Shown: positions 15,810 through 22,524 of the stretch, one piece after another
Numbering within the stretch: the stretch's first letter is position 1
Layout of the letters: every line of letters begins with the position of its first letter
DNA from: CAISIP01 sp043759735
Lineage (GTDB): Bacteria; Pseudomonadota; Gammaproteobacteria; Burkholderiales; Burkholderiaceae_C
Length of the DNA stretch: 25,005 bases
Direction: 5' to 3'
NCBI GenBank assembly: GCA_043759735.1
Contig: JAYUQC010000190.1
Location: forward strand, 1-25,005
The notes under the pieces: model-generated
What the model was told of the DNA's origin: nothing
The model's database searches: none
What the model saw: only the letters and a program-made list of their open reading frames with translations
Translations under genes and position numbers: made by a program

Positions 15810-16328
15810 TCAGTCCAGCCACTTCTGCAGGAACTGCGCCTGGCCCATGGCAGAGCCCAGCTGGTAGGACACAAATCCGTAGCGCGCATACAACTTGTTG
15901 GCGCTCAGGTTGCCGGACAACACCTCCAGCGTGATCTTGCAGGCGCCGCGCTCGCGCGCGATGTGCTCGACCAGCGCCAGCATCTGCTGTCCAACCCGCC
16001 GACCGCGGTGGCTGGCCGCCACGGCCAGGTCATGCACATTGACCAGCGGCCTGCAGGCGAAACTCGAGAATCCCTCAATGCAGTTGACCAGTCCCACAAC
16101 CAGCGTCCCGTCAAAGGCCAGCACGCTGAAAGCAGTGGACCGTGCCGCCAACTCGGCCACCAGATGGCCGCGCGCATACGCGCTCAGTCCCTCGCCACCA
16201 CCTGCCGGGTCATGTGCATAGGCGTCCAGCATATCGACCAGGGCACGGGCGTGGTCCGGATTCCGATAATCGGCACGAACGATGGACAACGCGGGCAATG
16301 GGGTCCCTTCCATGTCCGTTCCGGTCAT
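15810..16328 (-). CDS. GNAT-family N-acetyltransferase
   Basis: The 172-residue protein has the acetyl-CoA binding region VHDLAVAASHRGRRVGQQML (residues 99-118), followed by ACKITLEVLSGNLSANKLYA and the closing YGFVSYQLG, all typical of GNAT enzymes. It transfers an acetyl group to an unknown amine, possibly on a protein or small molecule. Its ATG overlaps the glmM stop by four bases (ATGA), so it is probably translated after glmM; a second in-frame ATG at 16313 would remove the overlap. The coupling to an amino-sugar gene is suggestive but does not establish the substrate. Confidence 0.85.
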   Translation of the reverse strand: MTGTDMEGTPLPALSIVRADYRNPDHARALVDMLDAYAHDPAGGGEGLSAYARGHLVAELAARSTAFSVLAFDGTLVVGLVNCIEGFSSFACRPLVNVHDLAVAASHRGRRVGQQMLALVEHIARERGACKITLEVLSGNLSANKLYARYGFVSYQLGSAMGQAQFLQKWLD

Positions 16329-17656
16329 TGCGCCACCGCCATAGCCAACCGCTCGGCGCAGGCCTGCGCAAGCGCCGGGTCGCGTGCCTCCACCATCACC
16401 CGCAGCAGCGGCTCGGTGCCGCTGGGCCGGATCAGCACCCTGCCGGTTTCCCCCAAAGCATCGCTGACACTCTGGGTTTCCTGTGCCAGTCGGGCGTTTG
16501 ATTTCCAGTCTTGACCGGGCCGCAGTTTCACGTTGATCAATACCTGCGGGAACAGGGTCAGGTCGGCCAGCAACTGGGCAGGCGTTTTACCGCTGCGCAC
16601 GCAGGCCTGCAATATCTGCAAGGCCGAAATCAACCCGTCGCCGGTGGTGTGCTTGTCCAGGGCCAAAAGATGGCCCGAGCCTTCGCCCCCCAGGATCCAA
16701 TGGTTCTTCTCGAGTTCCTCGAGCACATACCGATCACCCACCTTGGCCCGCACGAAGTGAACACCACGCGACTTGAGGGCCACCTCCACCGCCATATTGG
16801 TCATCAAAGTACCCACCACGCCCGGCACATGCTCATCCCGGCCCAGCCGGTCGTCGGCCAGCAGGTACAACAATTCGTCACCATTGAACAGGCGGCCTTG
16901 CGCATCGACCAGTTGCAGCCGGTCGGCGTCGCCGTCCAGTGCCACGCCATAATCGGCCTTGTGGGCCTTGACCGCATCCACCAGCGCCTGCGGATGGGTG
17001 GCGCCCACCCCATGGTTGATGTTCAGTCCGTCGGGCGCACAACCAATGGCGATCACCTCGGCACCGAGCTCGTGAAAGACCATCGGTGCAATCTGGTAGG
17101 CCGCGCCATGTGCCGCATCAACGGCTATTTTCAAGCCACGCAGCGTCAACTCGGACGGAAACGTGCTTTTGCAGAATTCGATATAACGCCCGGCAGCATC
17201 CTCGAGTCGCCGCGTCTTGCCCAGCGAGGCCGAATCCACCCACACCGGATCCTCCTGCAGGGCGGCTTCGACCGCAAGCTCCCACGCATCAGGCAGTTTG
17301 GCGCCCTGCGCGCTAAAGAACTTGATGCCGTTGTCGGGGAACGGATTGTGACTGGCACTGATGACGACTCCCAGCGATGCACGTTGTGCCCGGGTAAGGT
17401 ATGCCACACCCGGTGTTGGCAGCGGCCCCAGCAATACCACGTCGACGCCGGCCGAGTTGAAACCGCTCTCCAACGCACTCTCGAGCATGTAGCCCGATAT
17501 CCGGGTGTCCTTGCCGATCAGCACGGTGGGGCGATCTTCCGAGCGCTTGAGTACCCGTCCGACCGCATGGGCCAGCCGCAGCACGAAATCGGGGGTGATG
17601 GGCGGCGTTCCCACGGTTCCGCGAATTCCGTCGGTGCCGAAATACTGTCGTGTCAT
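16325..17656 (-). CDS. glmM: GlmM, phosphoglucosamine mutase
   Basis: GlmM converts glucosamine-6-phosphate to glucosamine-1-phosphate, the step before UDP-N-acetylglucosamine for peptidoglycan and LPS. The 443-residue protein has the normal length. It begins MTRQYFGTDGIRGTVG. The phosphoserine loop VISASHNPFPDNGIKFF carries the active-site Ser102, the metal loop is DGDADRLQLVD near residue 240, the sugar-binding loop is EGSGH, and the phosphate loop RPSGTEPLLRVMVEA is at the C-terminus. It lies 38 bases after folP on the same strand, as in many proteobacteria, and overlaps the GNAT gene by four bases. Confidence 0.97.
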   Translation of the reverse strand: MTRQYFGTDGIRGTVGTPPITPDFVLRLAHAVGRVLKRSEDRPTVLIGKDTRISGYMLESALESGFNSAGVDVVLLGPLPTPGVAYLTRAQRASLGVVISASHNPFPDNGIKFFSAQGAKLPDAWELAVEAALQEDPVWVDSASLGKTRRLEDAAGRYIEFCKSTFPSELTLRGLKIAVDAAHGAAYQIAPMVFHELGAEVIAIGCAPDGLNINHGVGATHPQALVDAVKAHKADYGVALDGDADRLQLVDAQGRLFNGDELLYLLADDRLGRDEHVPGVVGTLMTNMAVEVALKSRGVHFVRAKVGDRYVLEELEKNHWILGGEGSGHLLALDKHTTGDGLISALQILQACVRSGKTPAQLLADLTLFPQVLINVKLRPGQDWKSNARLAQETQSVSDALGETGRVLIRPSGTEPLLRVMVEARDPALAQACAERLAMAVAQ

Positions 17657-17694
17657 TGTTCTTCCTTCGTTTCGATTTGCAGAGGGTGTCGATG

Positions 17695-18540
17695 TCAGCC
17701 CAACGCGCTCAGGACCGCCAGCGCCTGCACGGTCTCACGCACATCATGCACCCGCACAATGCGCGCTCCGCGCTCGACGGCGAGTAATGCCGCGACGACA
17801 CTGGGGACCATGCGAGAGTGCACATCGAGGGTAGCCAGGTCAGCCAACGACCGGCTGGTGGCGGTCGCCAGCGAGGACTTGCGTGACCAGCCCGCCAGCA
17901 CCGGATAGCCCGCCGCCAGCAGTTCGCGTTGCCGCGCCAGCAGGCTGAAATTCTGTTCCACCGTCTTGCCAAAGCCGATGCCCGGGTCGATCACGATCCG
18001 TTCTGCTGCCACGCCAAGGGCGCGCAATCGCGCTGCGGCCTGGGTCAGAAAATCCAGCACCTGGGGCACAACATCGCCCTGCATCGGTTCGACCTGCATG
18101 GTCAGCGGCTCTCGGTGCATGTGCATCAGGCATAGCCCGCAGCTCGGGTAGCGCGCCACTGTTGTAGCGGCGCCGGGCCGGCGAAACGCCCAAATATCAT
18201 TGATGATGTCGGCGCCCAGGTCGAGGGCGGCCTGCATGACCGCCGGCTTGTAGGTATCGACCGATACGGGAACGCCCATGCCGATCGCCCCGCGAATCAC
18301 TGGCAAGATGCGTTCGAGTTCCTCATCCAGAGCCAACGACAAAGCCCCGGGCCGGCTCGACTCGCCGCCGATGTCCAACACATGTGCGCCGTCGTTGATC
18401 AGTTTTTCGCAGTGTCGCAGGGCGCCGGCTGCGCTGGCATGCTGCCCGCCGTCCGAGAACGAGTCCGGTGTGACATTCACGATGCCCATGATGCACGGCT
18501 GGTGCAGGCCCAGCCGGAATCGGGATGTCTGCCAGAACAT
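17695..18540 (-). CDS. folP: Dihydropteroate synthase
   Basis: FolP condenses p-aminobenzoate with dihydropterin pyrophosphate in folate synthesis and is the sulfonamide target. The 281-residue protein contains IMGIVNVTPDSFSDGG, DIGGESSRPGA, SVDTYKPAV, NDIWAF, IDPGIGFGKTVEQN, AGWSRKSS and RVHDV, which together line the pterin and pABA pockets. The ATG at 18540 fits the family; the longer frame upstream runs through the intergenic hairpin and the ftsH end and is not protein. It lies between ftsH and glmM, a common arrangement in proteobacteria. A terminator-like hairpin ends 10 bases before the start codon. Confidence 0.96.
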   Translation of the reverse strand: MFWQTSRFRLGLHQPCIMGIVNVTPDSFSDGGQHASAAGALRHCEKLINDGAHVLDIGGESSRPGALSLALDEELERILPVIRGAIGMGVPVSVDTYKPAVMQAALDLGADIINDIWAFRRPGAATTVARYPSCGLCLMHMHREPLTMQVEPMQGDVVPQVLDFLTQAAARLRALGVAAERIVIDPGIGFGKTVEQNFSLLARQRELLAAGYPVLAGWSRKSSLATATSRSLADLATLDVHSRMVPSVVAALLAVERGARIVRVHDVRETVQALAVLSALG

Positions 18541-18550
18541 GCGTTGAATG

Positions 18551-18571
18551 AAAATGGGGCCGCAGCCCCAT
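18551..18571 (-). terminator. Intrinsic terminator-like hairpin between ftsH and folP
   Basis: On the minus strand ATGGGGC, loop TGCG and GCCCCAT are followed by TTT and C. The seven-pair GC-rich stem with a tetraloop and short T-run follows the ftsH stop by about 30 bases. It also sits just before the folP start, so it may attenuate readthrough into folP-glmM. Confidence 0.65.
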
Positions 18572-18601
18572 GTTGTCCGTTTATGCCGAGGATCGCCCGG
18601 C

Positions 18602-20521
18602 TCAGGCCGCGGTTGGAGCCGGGTCGGTCGACACTGCGGGCGTTCCGCCCGAGCCACCCCCACCACTGGCGACAGGTGCGCGTGGAGACCAGTCCTTGGG
18701 TGGACGCGGGGGCTTGCCGGCCATGATGTCGTCGAGTTGCTCCATGTCGAGCGTTTCGTATTCCAACAAGGCCTTGGCCATGGTGTGCATCTTGTCCTGG
18801 TTGTCCTCGATCAGCTTGCGCGCCAATGAATACTGCTGGTCGATGATGCGCCGAACCTCGGCGTCCACTTTCTGCATCGTCTGCTCGCTCATATTGGTGG
18901 TCTTGGTCACCGAGCGGCCCAGGAACACCTCGCCTTCGTTTTCGGCGTACACCATCGGGCCCAGGGCATCGGTCATGCCGTAGCGGGTGACCATGTCGCG
19001 GGCGATATGGGTTGCGCGCTCGAAGTCGTTGCTGGCGCCGGTCGTCATCTGGTGCATGAACACTTCCTCGGCGATGCGGCCACCAAACAGCATGCTGATC
19101 TGGTTGAGCATGTACTCGCTGTCGTAGCTGTAGCGGTCTTCGGCCGGCAGGCTCATCGTGACGCCCAGCGCACGCCCGCGCGGAATGATGGTGACCTTGT
19201 GCACCGGATCGCACTTGGGCAGCAAGCGACCGATCAGGGCATGGCCGGACTCATGGTAGGCGGTGTTGATCCGTTCGCTTTCAGGCATCACCATGCTCTT
19301 GCGCTCGGGTCCCATCAGGATCTTGTCCTTGGCCTTTTCGAAGTCCTGCATCTCGACAACACGTGCGGCGCGGCGCGCCGCCATCAGGGCGGCCTCGTTG
19401 CACAGGTTGGCCAGGTCGGCACCGGACATGCCGGGCGTGCCGCGCGCGATGATGTTCGAATTGACGTCCTGGCCCAGCGGAACCTTGCGCATATGCACGT
19501 TCAGGATCTGCTCGCGACCGCGGATGTCGGGCAGCGTCACATACACCTGGCGGTCAAACCGGCCCGGTCGCAGCAATGCGGAGTCCAGGATGTCCGGCCG
19601 GTTGGTCGCAGCGACAACGATGACGCCCACATTGGTCTCGAAACCATCCATCTCCACCAGCATCTGGTTCAGCGTCTGTTCACGCTCATCGTTACCGCCA
19701 CCCAGGCCGGCACCGCGCTGGCGACCGACGGCATCGATCTCGTCAATGAAAATAATGCAAGGCGCGTTCTTTTTGGCGTTGTCGAACATGTCGCGCACGC
19801 GCGCTGCGCCGACGCCCACGAACATCTCGACGAAGTCCGAACCAGAAATGGAGAAGAACGGCACCTTGGCTTCGCCCGCAATGCCCTTGGCCAGCAAGGT
19901 CTTGCCGGTGCCGGGGGGGCCGACCAGCAGCAGGCCACGGGGAATGCGTCCGCCGAGTTTCTGGAACCGCTGTGGATCCTTCAGGAAGTCAACGACCTCC
20001 TTGACCTCTTCCTTCGCCTCGTCACAGCCCGCGACGTCGGCGAACGTGACCTGGTTGGTACTTTCGTCCAGCATGCGGGCCTTGCTCTTGCCGAAGCTGA
20101 AAGCGCCGCCTTTGCCGCCGCCTTGCATCTGCCGCATGAAATACACCCAGACGCCGATCAACAACAGCATCGGGCCCCAGCTGACCAACAGCGTCATCAG
20201 CAGCGAGCCTTCTTCCCGTGGCTTGACATCAAACTTGACGTCGTTGCTGATCAGGTCTCCGATCAGACCGCGATCCAGGTAGGTCGCAGTGGTGCGGATC
20301 TTACGGTCGTCATTGGTGACGGCAACAATCTCGGTGCCGCCCTGGCCTTCCTGGATCAGCGCGCTCTTGATGCGCTTGCCGCGCACCTCTTCCAGGAAGT
20401 CTGAATAACCCATATAGCCAGAGCTTGCGGCTCCTCGGGTGTCGAACTGTTTGAAGACGGTGAAAAGCACCATGGCAATGACCAGCCACACGGCGACTTT
20501 AGAAAACCACTGATTATTCAA
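18602..20521 (-). CDS. ftsH: FtsH, membrane-bound ATP-dependent zinc metalloprotease
   Basis: FtsH is an inner-membrane AAA+ protease that degrades misfolded membrane proteins and regulators such as sigma-32 and LpxC. The 639-residue protein has membrane helices at about 8-23 and 106-128 flanking a periplasmic domain. The AAA+ module shows Walker A GPPGTGKT (201-208), Walker B IIFIDEID (256-263) and the second region of homology TNRPDILDSALLRPGRFD. The zinc site is HESGH (423-427). The C-terminus is Gly/Pro-rich and disordered. The start is TTG at 20521, with GGAG six bases upstream and the family N-terminus (M)NNQWFSKVAVWLV; another TTG at 20533 lacks support. A sigma-32-like promoter lies directly upstream. 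Confidence 0.97.
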   Translation of the reverse strand: MNNQWFSKVAVWLVIAMVLFTVFKQFDTRGAASSGYMGYSDFLEEVRGKRIKSALIQEGQGGTEIVAVTNDDRKIRTTATYLDRGLIGDLISNDVKFDVKPREEGSLLMTLLVSWGPMLLLIGVWVYFMRQMQGGGKGGAFSFGKSKARMLDESTNQVTFADVAGCDEAKEEVKEVVDFLKDPQRFQKLGGRIPRGLLLVGPPGTGKTLLAKGIAGEAKVPFFSISGSDFVEMFVGVGAARVRDMFDNAKKNAPCIIFIDEIDAVGRQRGAGLGGGNDEREQTLNQMLVEMDGFETNVGVIVVAATNRPDILDSALLRPGRFDRQVYVTLPDIRGREQILNVHMRKVPLGQDVNSNIIARGTPGMSGADLANLCNEAALMAARRAARVVEMQDFEKAKDKILMGPERKSMVMPESERINTAYHESGHALIGRLLPKCDPVHKVTIIPRGRALGVTMSLPAEDRYSYDSEYMLNQISMLFGGRIAEEVFMHQMTTGASNDFERATHIARDMVTRYGMTDALGPMVYAENEGEVFLGRSVTKTTNMSEQTMQKVDAEVRRIIDQQYSLARKLIEDNQDKMHTMAKALLEYETLDMEQLDDIMAGKPPRPPKDWSPRAPVASGGGGSGGTPAVSTDPAPTAA

Positions 20522-20527
20522 GCAAGG

Positions 20528-20531
20528 CTCC
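20528..20531 (-). promoter_or_regulatory. Ribosome binding site supporting the TTG start of ftsH
   Basis: GGAG on the minus strand is separated by six bases from TTG at 20521. This matches the conserved FtsH N-terminus and rules against the upstream TTG at 20533. Confidence 0.6.
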
Positions 20532-20561
20532 AATCCTGGGGCAAAAACGAACCCAACGGGT

Positions 20562-20589
20562 AGCTGGGTCCCATTTTAGGTGTTTCAAG
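20562..20589 (-). promoter_or_regulatory. Sigma-32 (heat-shock) promoter candidate for ftsH
   Basis: On the minus strand CTTGAAA (20589-20583) matches the sigma-32 -35 consensus exactly. After 13 bases comes ACCCAGCT (20569-20562), which matches five of seven fixed positions of CCCCATNT. The -10 element ends about 40 bases before the TTG start of ftsH. ftsH is a known heat-shock gene in other proteobacteria, which supports the call. Confidence 0.55.
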
Positions 20590-20679
20590 GTGGCCGCCGC
20601 CGCTATTGCAGCAGTTCAACCTCTGTTGCCAAGAGGGTTTGTCACCAAATAGTTCCGTAAACCGGCGCGCCGCCGCATG

Positions 20680-21354
20680 TCACACACCCTTGAGACCCTG
20701 GCCTACCAGAAAGGTTTCCGACGACTTGTCGCGTGAAGCCTTGGGCTTGATCGGCTTTACGACCAGAAACGACTCCTTGAACAGTTTTACCAATTGGCTA
20801 TAGCCGCTGCCATGAAACACCTTGACCACCAGGGCGCCTTCCGGCTTCATGTGCCTTTGACTGAAGTCAACCGCCAGTTCGACCAGATGGGCAATACGGG
20901 CCGCATCGGCCGACTCGATACCTGACAGGTTGGGCGCCATGTCCGACAACACGACGTCGGCCAGCCGGCCCTGCATGACGGCGGCCAAATGGGCCAGCAT
21001 CTCCGGCTCGCGAAAATCACCCTGCAGGAAAGCAACACCTTCGACCGGGATCATCGGCAAGATGTCGAGCGCAATAATGGTCCCATTGAGTTCGCCGACG
21101 GCTGCCCCGCCGCCGATCGCCGTCTTGGGCGACAGGCGATGACGCACATACTGGCTCCACGCTCCGGGAACAGAGCCCAGATCGACCACCAGATGGCCTG
21201 GCTTGATCAGATGCAGCGACTCGTCGATCTCCTTGAGCTTGTATGCCGCGCGCGCACGGTAACCGTCACGCTTGGCCATCTTGACGTAGGGGTCATTGAT
21301 GTGGTCGTTCAACCAGGCCTTGTTGACCTTCTTGCTTTTGGTCTTGGTTTTCAT
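20680..21354 (-). CDS. rlmE: RlmE (RrmJ/FtsJ), 23S rRNA 2'-O-methyltransferase
   Basis: RlmE methylates the 2'-O of U2552 in 23S rRNA using S-adenosylmethionine, a late step of 50S maturation. The 224-residue protein starts with a basic tail, MKTKTKSKKVNK. Catalytic residues fit K39 in ARAAYKLKEI, the Asp in VVLSDMAPN, the Lys in VVKVFHGSG and the Glu in SSETFLVG. SAM motif I reads VVDLGSVPGAWSQ. The ATG at 21354 with GAGGGA upstream is chosen over a longer frame that crosses the inverted repeat. It is upstream of ftsH on the same strand, with 158 bases between them. In that gap I see only the heat-shock-like promoter. Confidence 0.95.
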   Translation of the reverse strand: MKTKTKSKKVNKAWLNDHINDPYVKMAKRDGYRARAAYKLKEIDESLHLIKPGHLVVDLGSVPGAWSQYVRHRLSPKTAIGGGAAVGELNGTIIALDILPMIPVEGVAFLQGDFREPEMLAHLAAVMQGRLADVVLSDMAPNLSGIESADAARIAHLVELAVDFSQRHMKPEGALVVKVFHGSGYSQLVKLFKESFLVVKPIKPKASRDKSSETFLVGQGLKGV

Positions 21355-21381
21355 GTCCGCATCCCTCGGTCCACATTGCAG

Positions 21382-21425
21382 GGACGAACGCACAGAGGCA
21401 ATCGGGCACACCCGATCGTTCGTCC
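21382..21425. repeat. Nested inverted repeat between rlmE and yhbY
   Basis: GGACGAACG (21382-21390) pairs perfectly with CGTTCGTCC (21417-21425), and inside it ATCGGG (21401-21406) pairs with CCCGAT (21411-21416) around a CACA loop. The right arms are contiguous while the left arms are separated by a ten-base bulge. In RNA this would be a coaxially stacked 9+6 pair stem in the leader of either gene; in DNA it could be an operator for the divergent pair. Confidence 0.7.
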
Positions 21426-21437
21426 GATAATAGCGCG

Positions 21438-21911
21438 ATGCCCCATATTCAACTCACGCCGGCGCAACGCAAGGAGCAGCGCGCCCATGCCCATCACCTG
21501 GACCCGGTCATCATGATCGGCTCCGATGGCTGGACCCCCGCTGTCAAGAAGGAAACCAACGCTGCGCTCGACGCGCACGGTCTGATCAAGATCCGGGTTT
21601 TTTCGGATGACCGTGCCGCCCGCGAAGCCTTGTTTCTGACCATCGCCGACGACATGAACGCCGCGCCTATCCAGCACATCGGCAAACTGCTGGTGCTCTG
21701 GCGCCCGACTGCCGAACGGGAGAAAACGCCTGACGACGACAGAATGCCGGGACCACGCGACGTCAAGGTGCTCAAGTACAGCAAGCGCGGCGGACAAAGG
21801 CCCGAGGTGCGCACTTTGCGGGTGCTGGGGAACCAGCGCTTGACGCCGGGCGGACAAGTCAAGCGTGCAAAACCAAAAATGGTCAGTATCAAGAAGCGCA
21901 GTCAGACCTGA
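21438..21911 (+). CDS. yhbY: YhbY/CRM-domain RNA-binding protein, ribosome assembly
   Basis: YhbY proteins bind pre-50S particles. The 157-residue protein opens with the CRM fold: LTPAQRKEQRAHAHHLDPVI, the loop MIGSDGWTPAVKKE in the place of the GxxG motif, and IKIRVFSDDRAAREAL. After residue 95 comes a basic, probably disordered extension rich in Lys, Arg and Gly (KYSKRGGQRPEVRTLR), longer than the short E. coli protein. The ATG at 21438 is immediately preceded by a GATAAT sequence (21426-21431) that could act as a -10 element. It is divergent from rlmE and convergent with greA; the usual small membrane gene (DUF4149) that I recall at this position in relatives is absent. Confidence 0.9.
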   Translation: MPHIQLTPAQRKEQRAHAHHLDPVIMIGSDGWTPAVKKETNAALDAHGLIKIRVFSDDRAAREALFLTIADDMNAAPIQHIGKLLVLWRPTAEREKTPDDDRMPGPRDVKVLKYSKRGGQRPEVRTLRVLGNQRLTPGGQVKRAKPKMVSIKKRSQT

Positions 21912-21917
21912 ATCCCA

Positions 21918-21972
21918 GGCTCGGGCCGCGCCAGTTTCCAGCGCGCCAGCCATAGCGGCCAGGCGGCGAGCC
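21918..21972. terminator. Inverted repeat between the convergent yhbY and greA genes
   Basis: GGCTCG-GGCCGC (21918-21929) pairs with GCGGCC (21955-21960) and, after a six-base bulge, CGAGCC (21967-21972). It fills the 63-base space between two opposing stop codons. There is no T-run, so it is at best a bidirectional or Rho-assisted end point. Confidence 0.35.
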
Positions 21973-21974
21973 AG

Positions 21975-22451
21975 TCAAACGTAGCGGACCGCGACAACTT
22001 CAAAGTGCTTGGTTCCGCCGGGCGCGCGCACCTCGGCGCTATCGCCCGCTTCCTTTCCAATCAGCGCCCGGGCAATCGGACTGCCGATGTTGACCAGGCC
22101 CAGTTTCAGGTCCGCTTCATCCTCACCCACGATCTGGTAGGTGACGACGTCGCCCGACTCCTCGTCCTCCAGTTCCACCGTGGCGCCAAATACCACCCGC
22201 CCTGCGGCATCGAGTGCGGTCGGATCGATGACCTGCGCGGCCGACAACTTGCCCTCGACTTCCTGGATCCGGCCTTCGATGAATCCCTGCCGGTCCTTCG
22301 CAGCCTCGTATTCGGCGTTCTCGCTCAGGTCGCCCTGGGCCCGAGCCTCGGCGATCGCATTGATGACCCAGGGGCGATCAACGGTCTTGAGCCGATGCAG
22401 CTCGGTCTTGAGTTTCTCCGCGCCGCGTTTGGTAATGGGAATGGTCGCCAT
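21975..22451 (-). CDS. greA: GreA, transcript cleavage factor
   Basis: GreA enters the secondary channel of RNA polymerase and triggers cleavage of backtracked RNA. The 158-residue protein has the standard length. Residues 1-75 form the antiparallel coiled coil, starting IPITKRGAEKLKTELHRL, with the acidic tip GDLSENAEYEAAK that holds the catalytic metal. The C-terminal FKBP-like domain includes VVFGATVELEDEESGD, IVGEDEAD and GSPIARALIGKEAGD. The ATG at 22451 is clear. It lies 73 bases after carB on the same strand, an arrangement usual in betaproteobacteria. Confidence 0.97.
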   Translation of the reverse strand: MATIPITKRGAEKLKTELHRLKTVDRPWVINAIAEARAQGDLSENAEYEAAKDRQGFIEGRIQEVEGKLSAAQVIDPTALDAAGRVVFGATVELEDEESGDVVTYQIVGEDEADLKLGLVNIGSPIARALIGKEAGDSAEVRAPGGTKHFEVVAVRYV

Positions 22452-22524
22452 GAATGTTCCGCCAGAAAAATATCAGGGAGCGCCGGGTGTGTCACACCGC
22501 GCGCGCCCCGCAATTGGGATGAAA

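Noticed and set aside
19007..20404. 465-codon open frame on the plus strand opposite ftsH
   Set aside because: This is an antisense shadow of a highly conserved gene.
21912..21974. A minus-strand coding-like stretch (FDWLAAWPLWLARWKLA) just after greA, considered as a leftover of the missing DUF4149 gene
   Set aside because: It has no start, ends within yhbY antisense, and the pattern is explained by the GC-rich inverted repeat.
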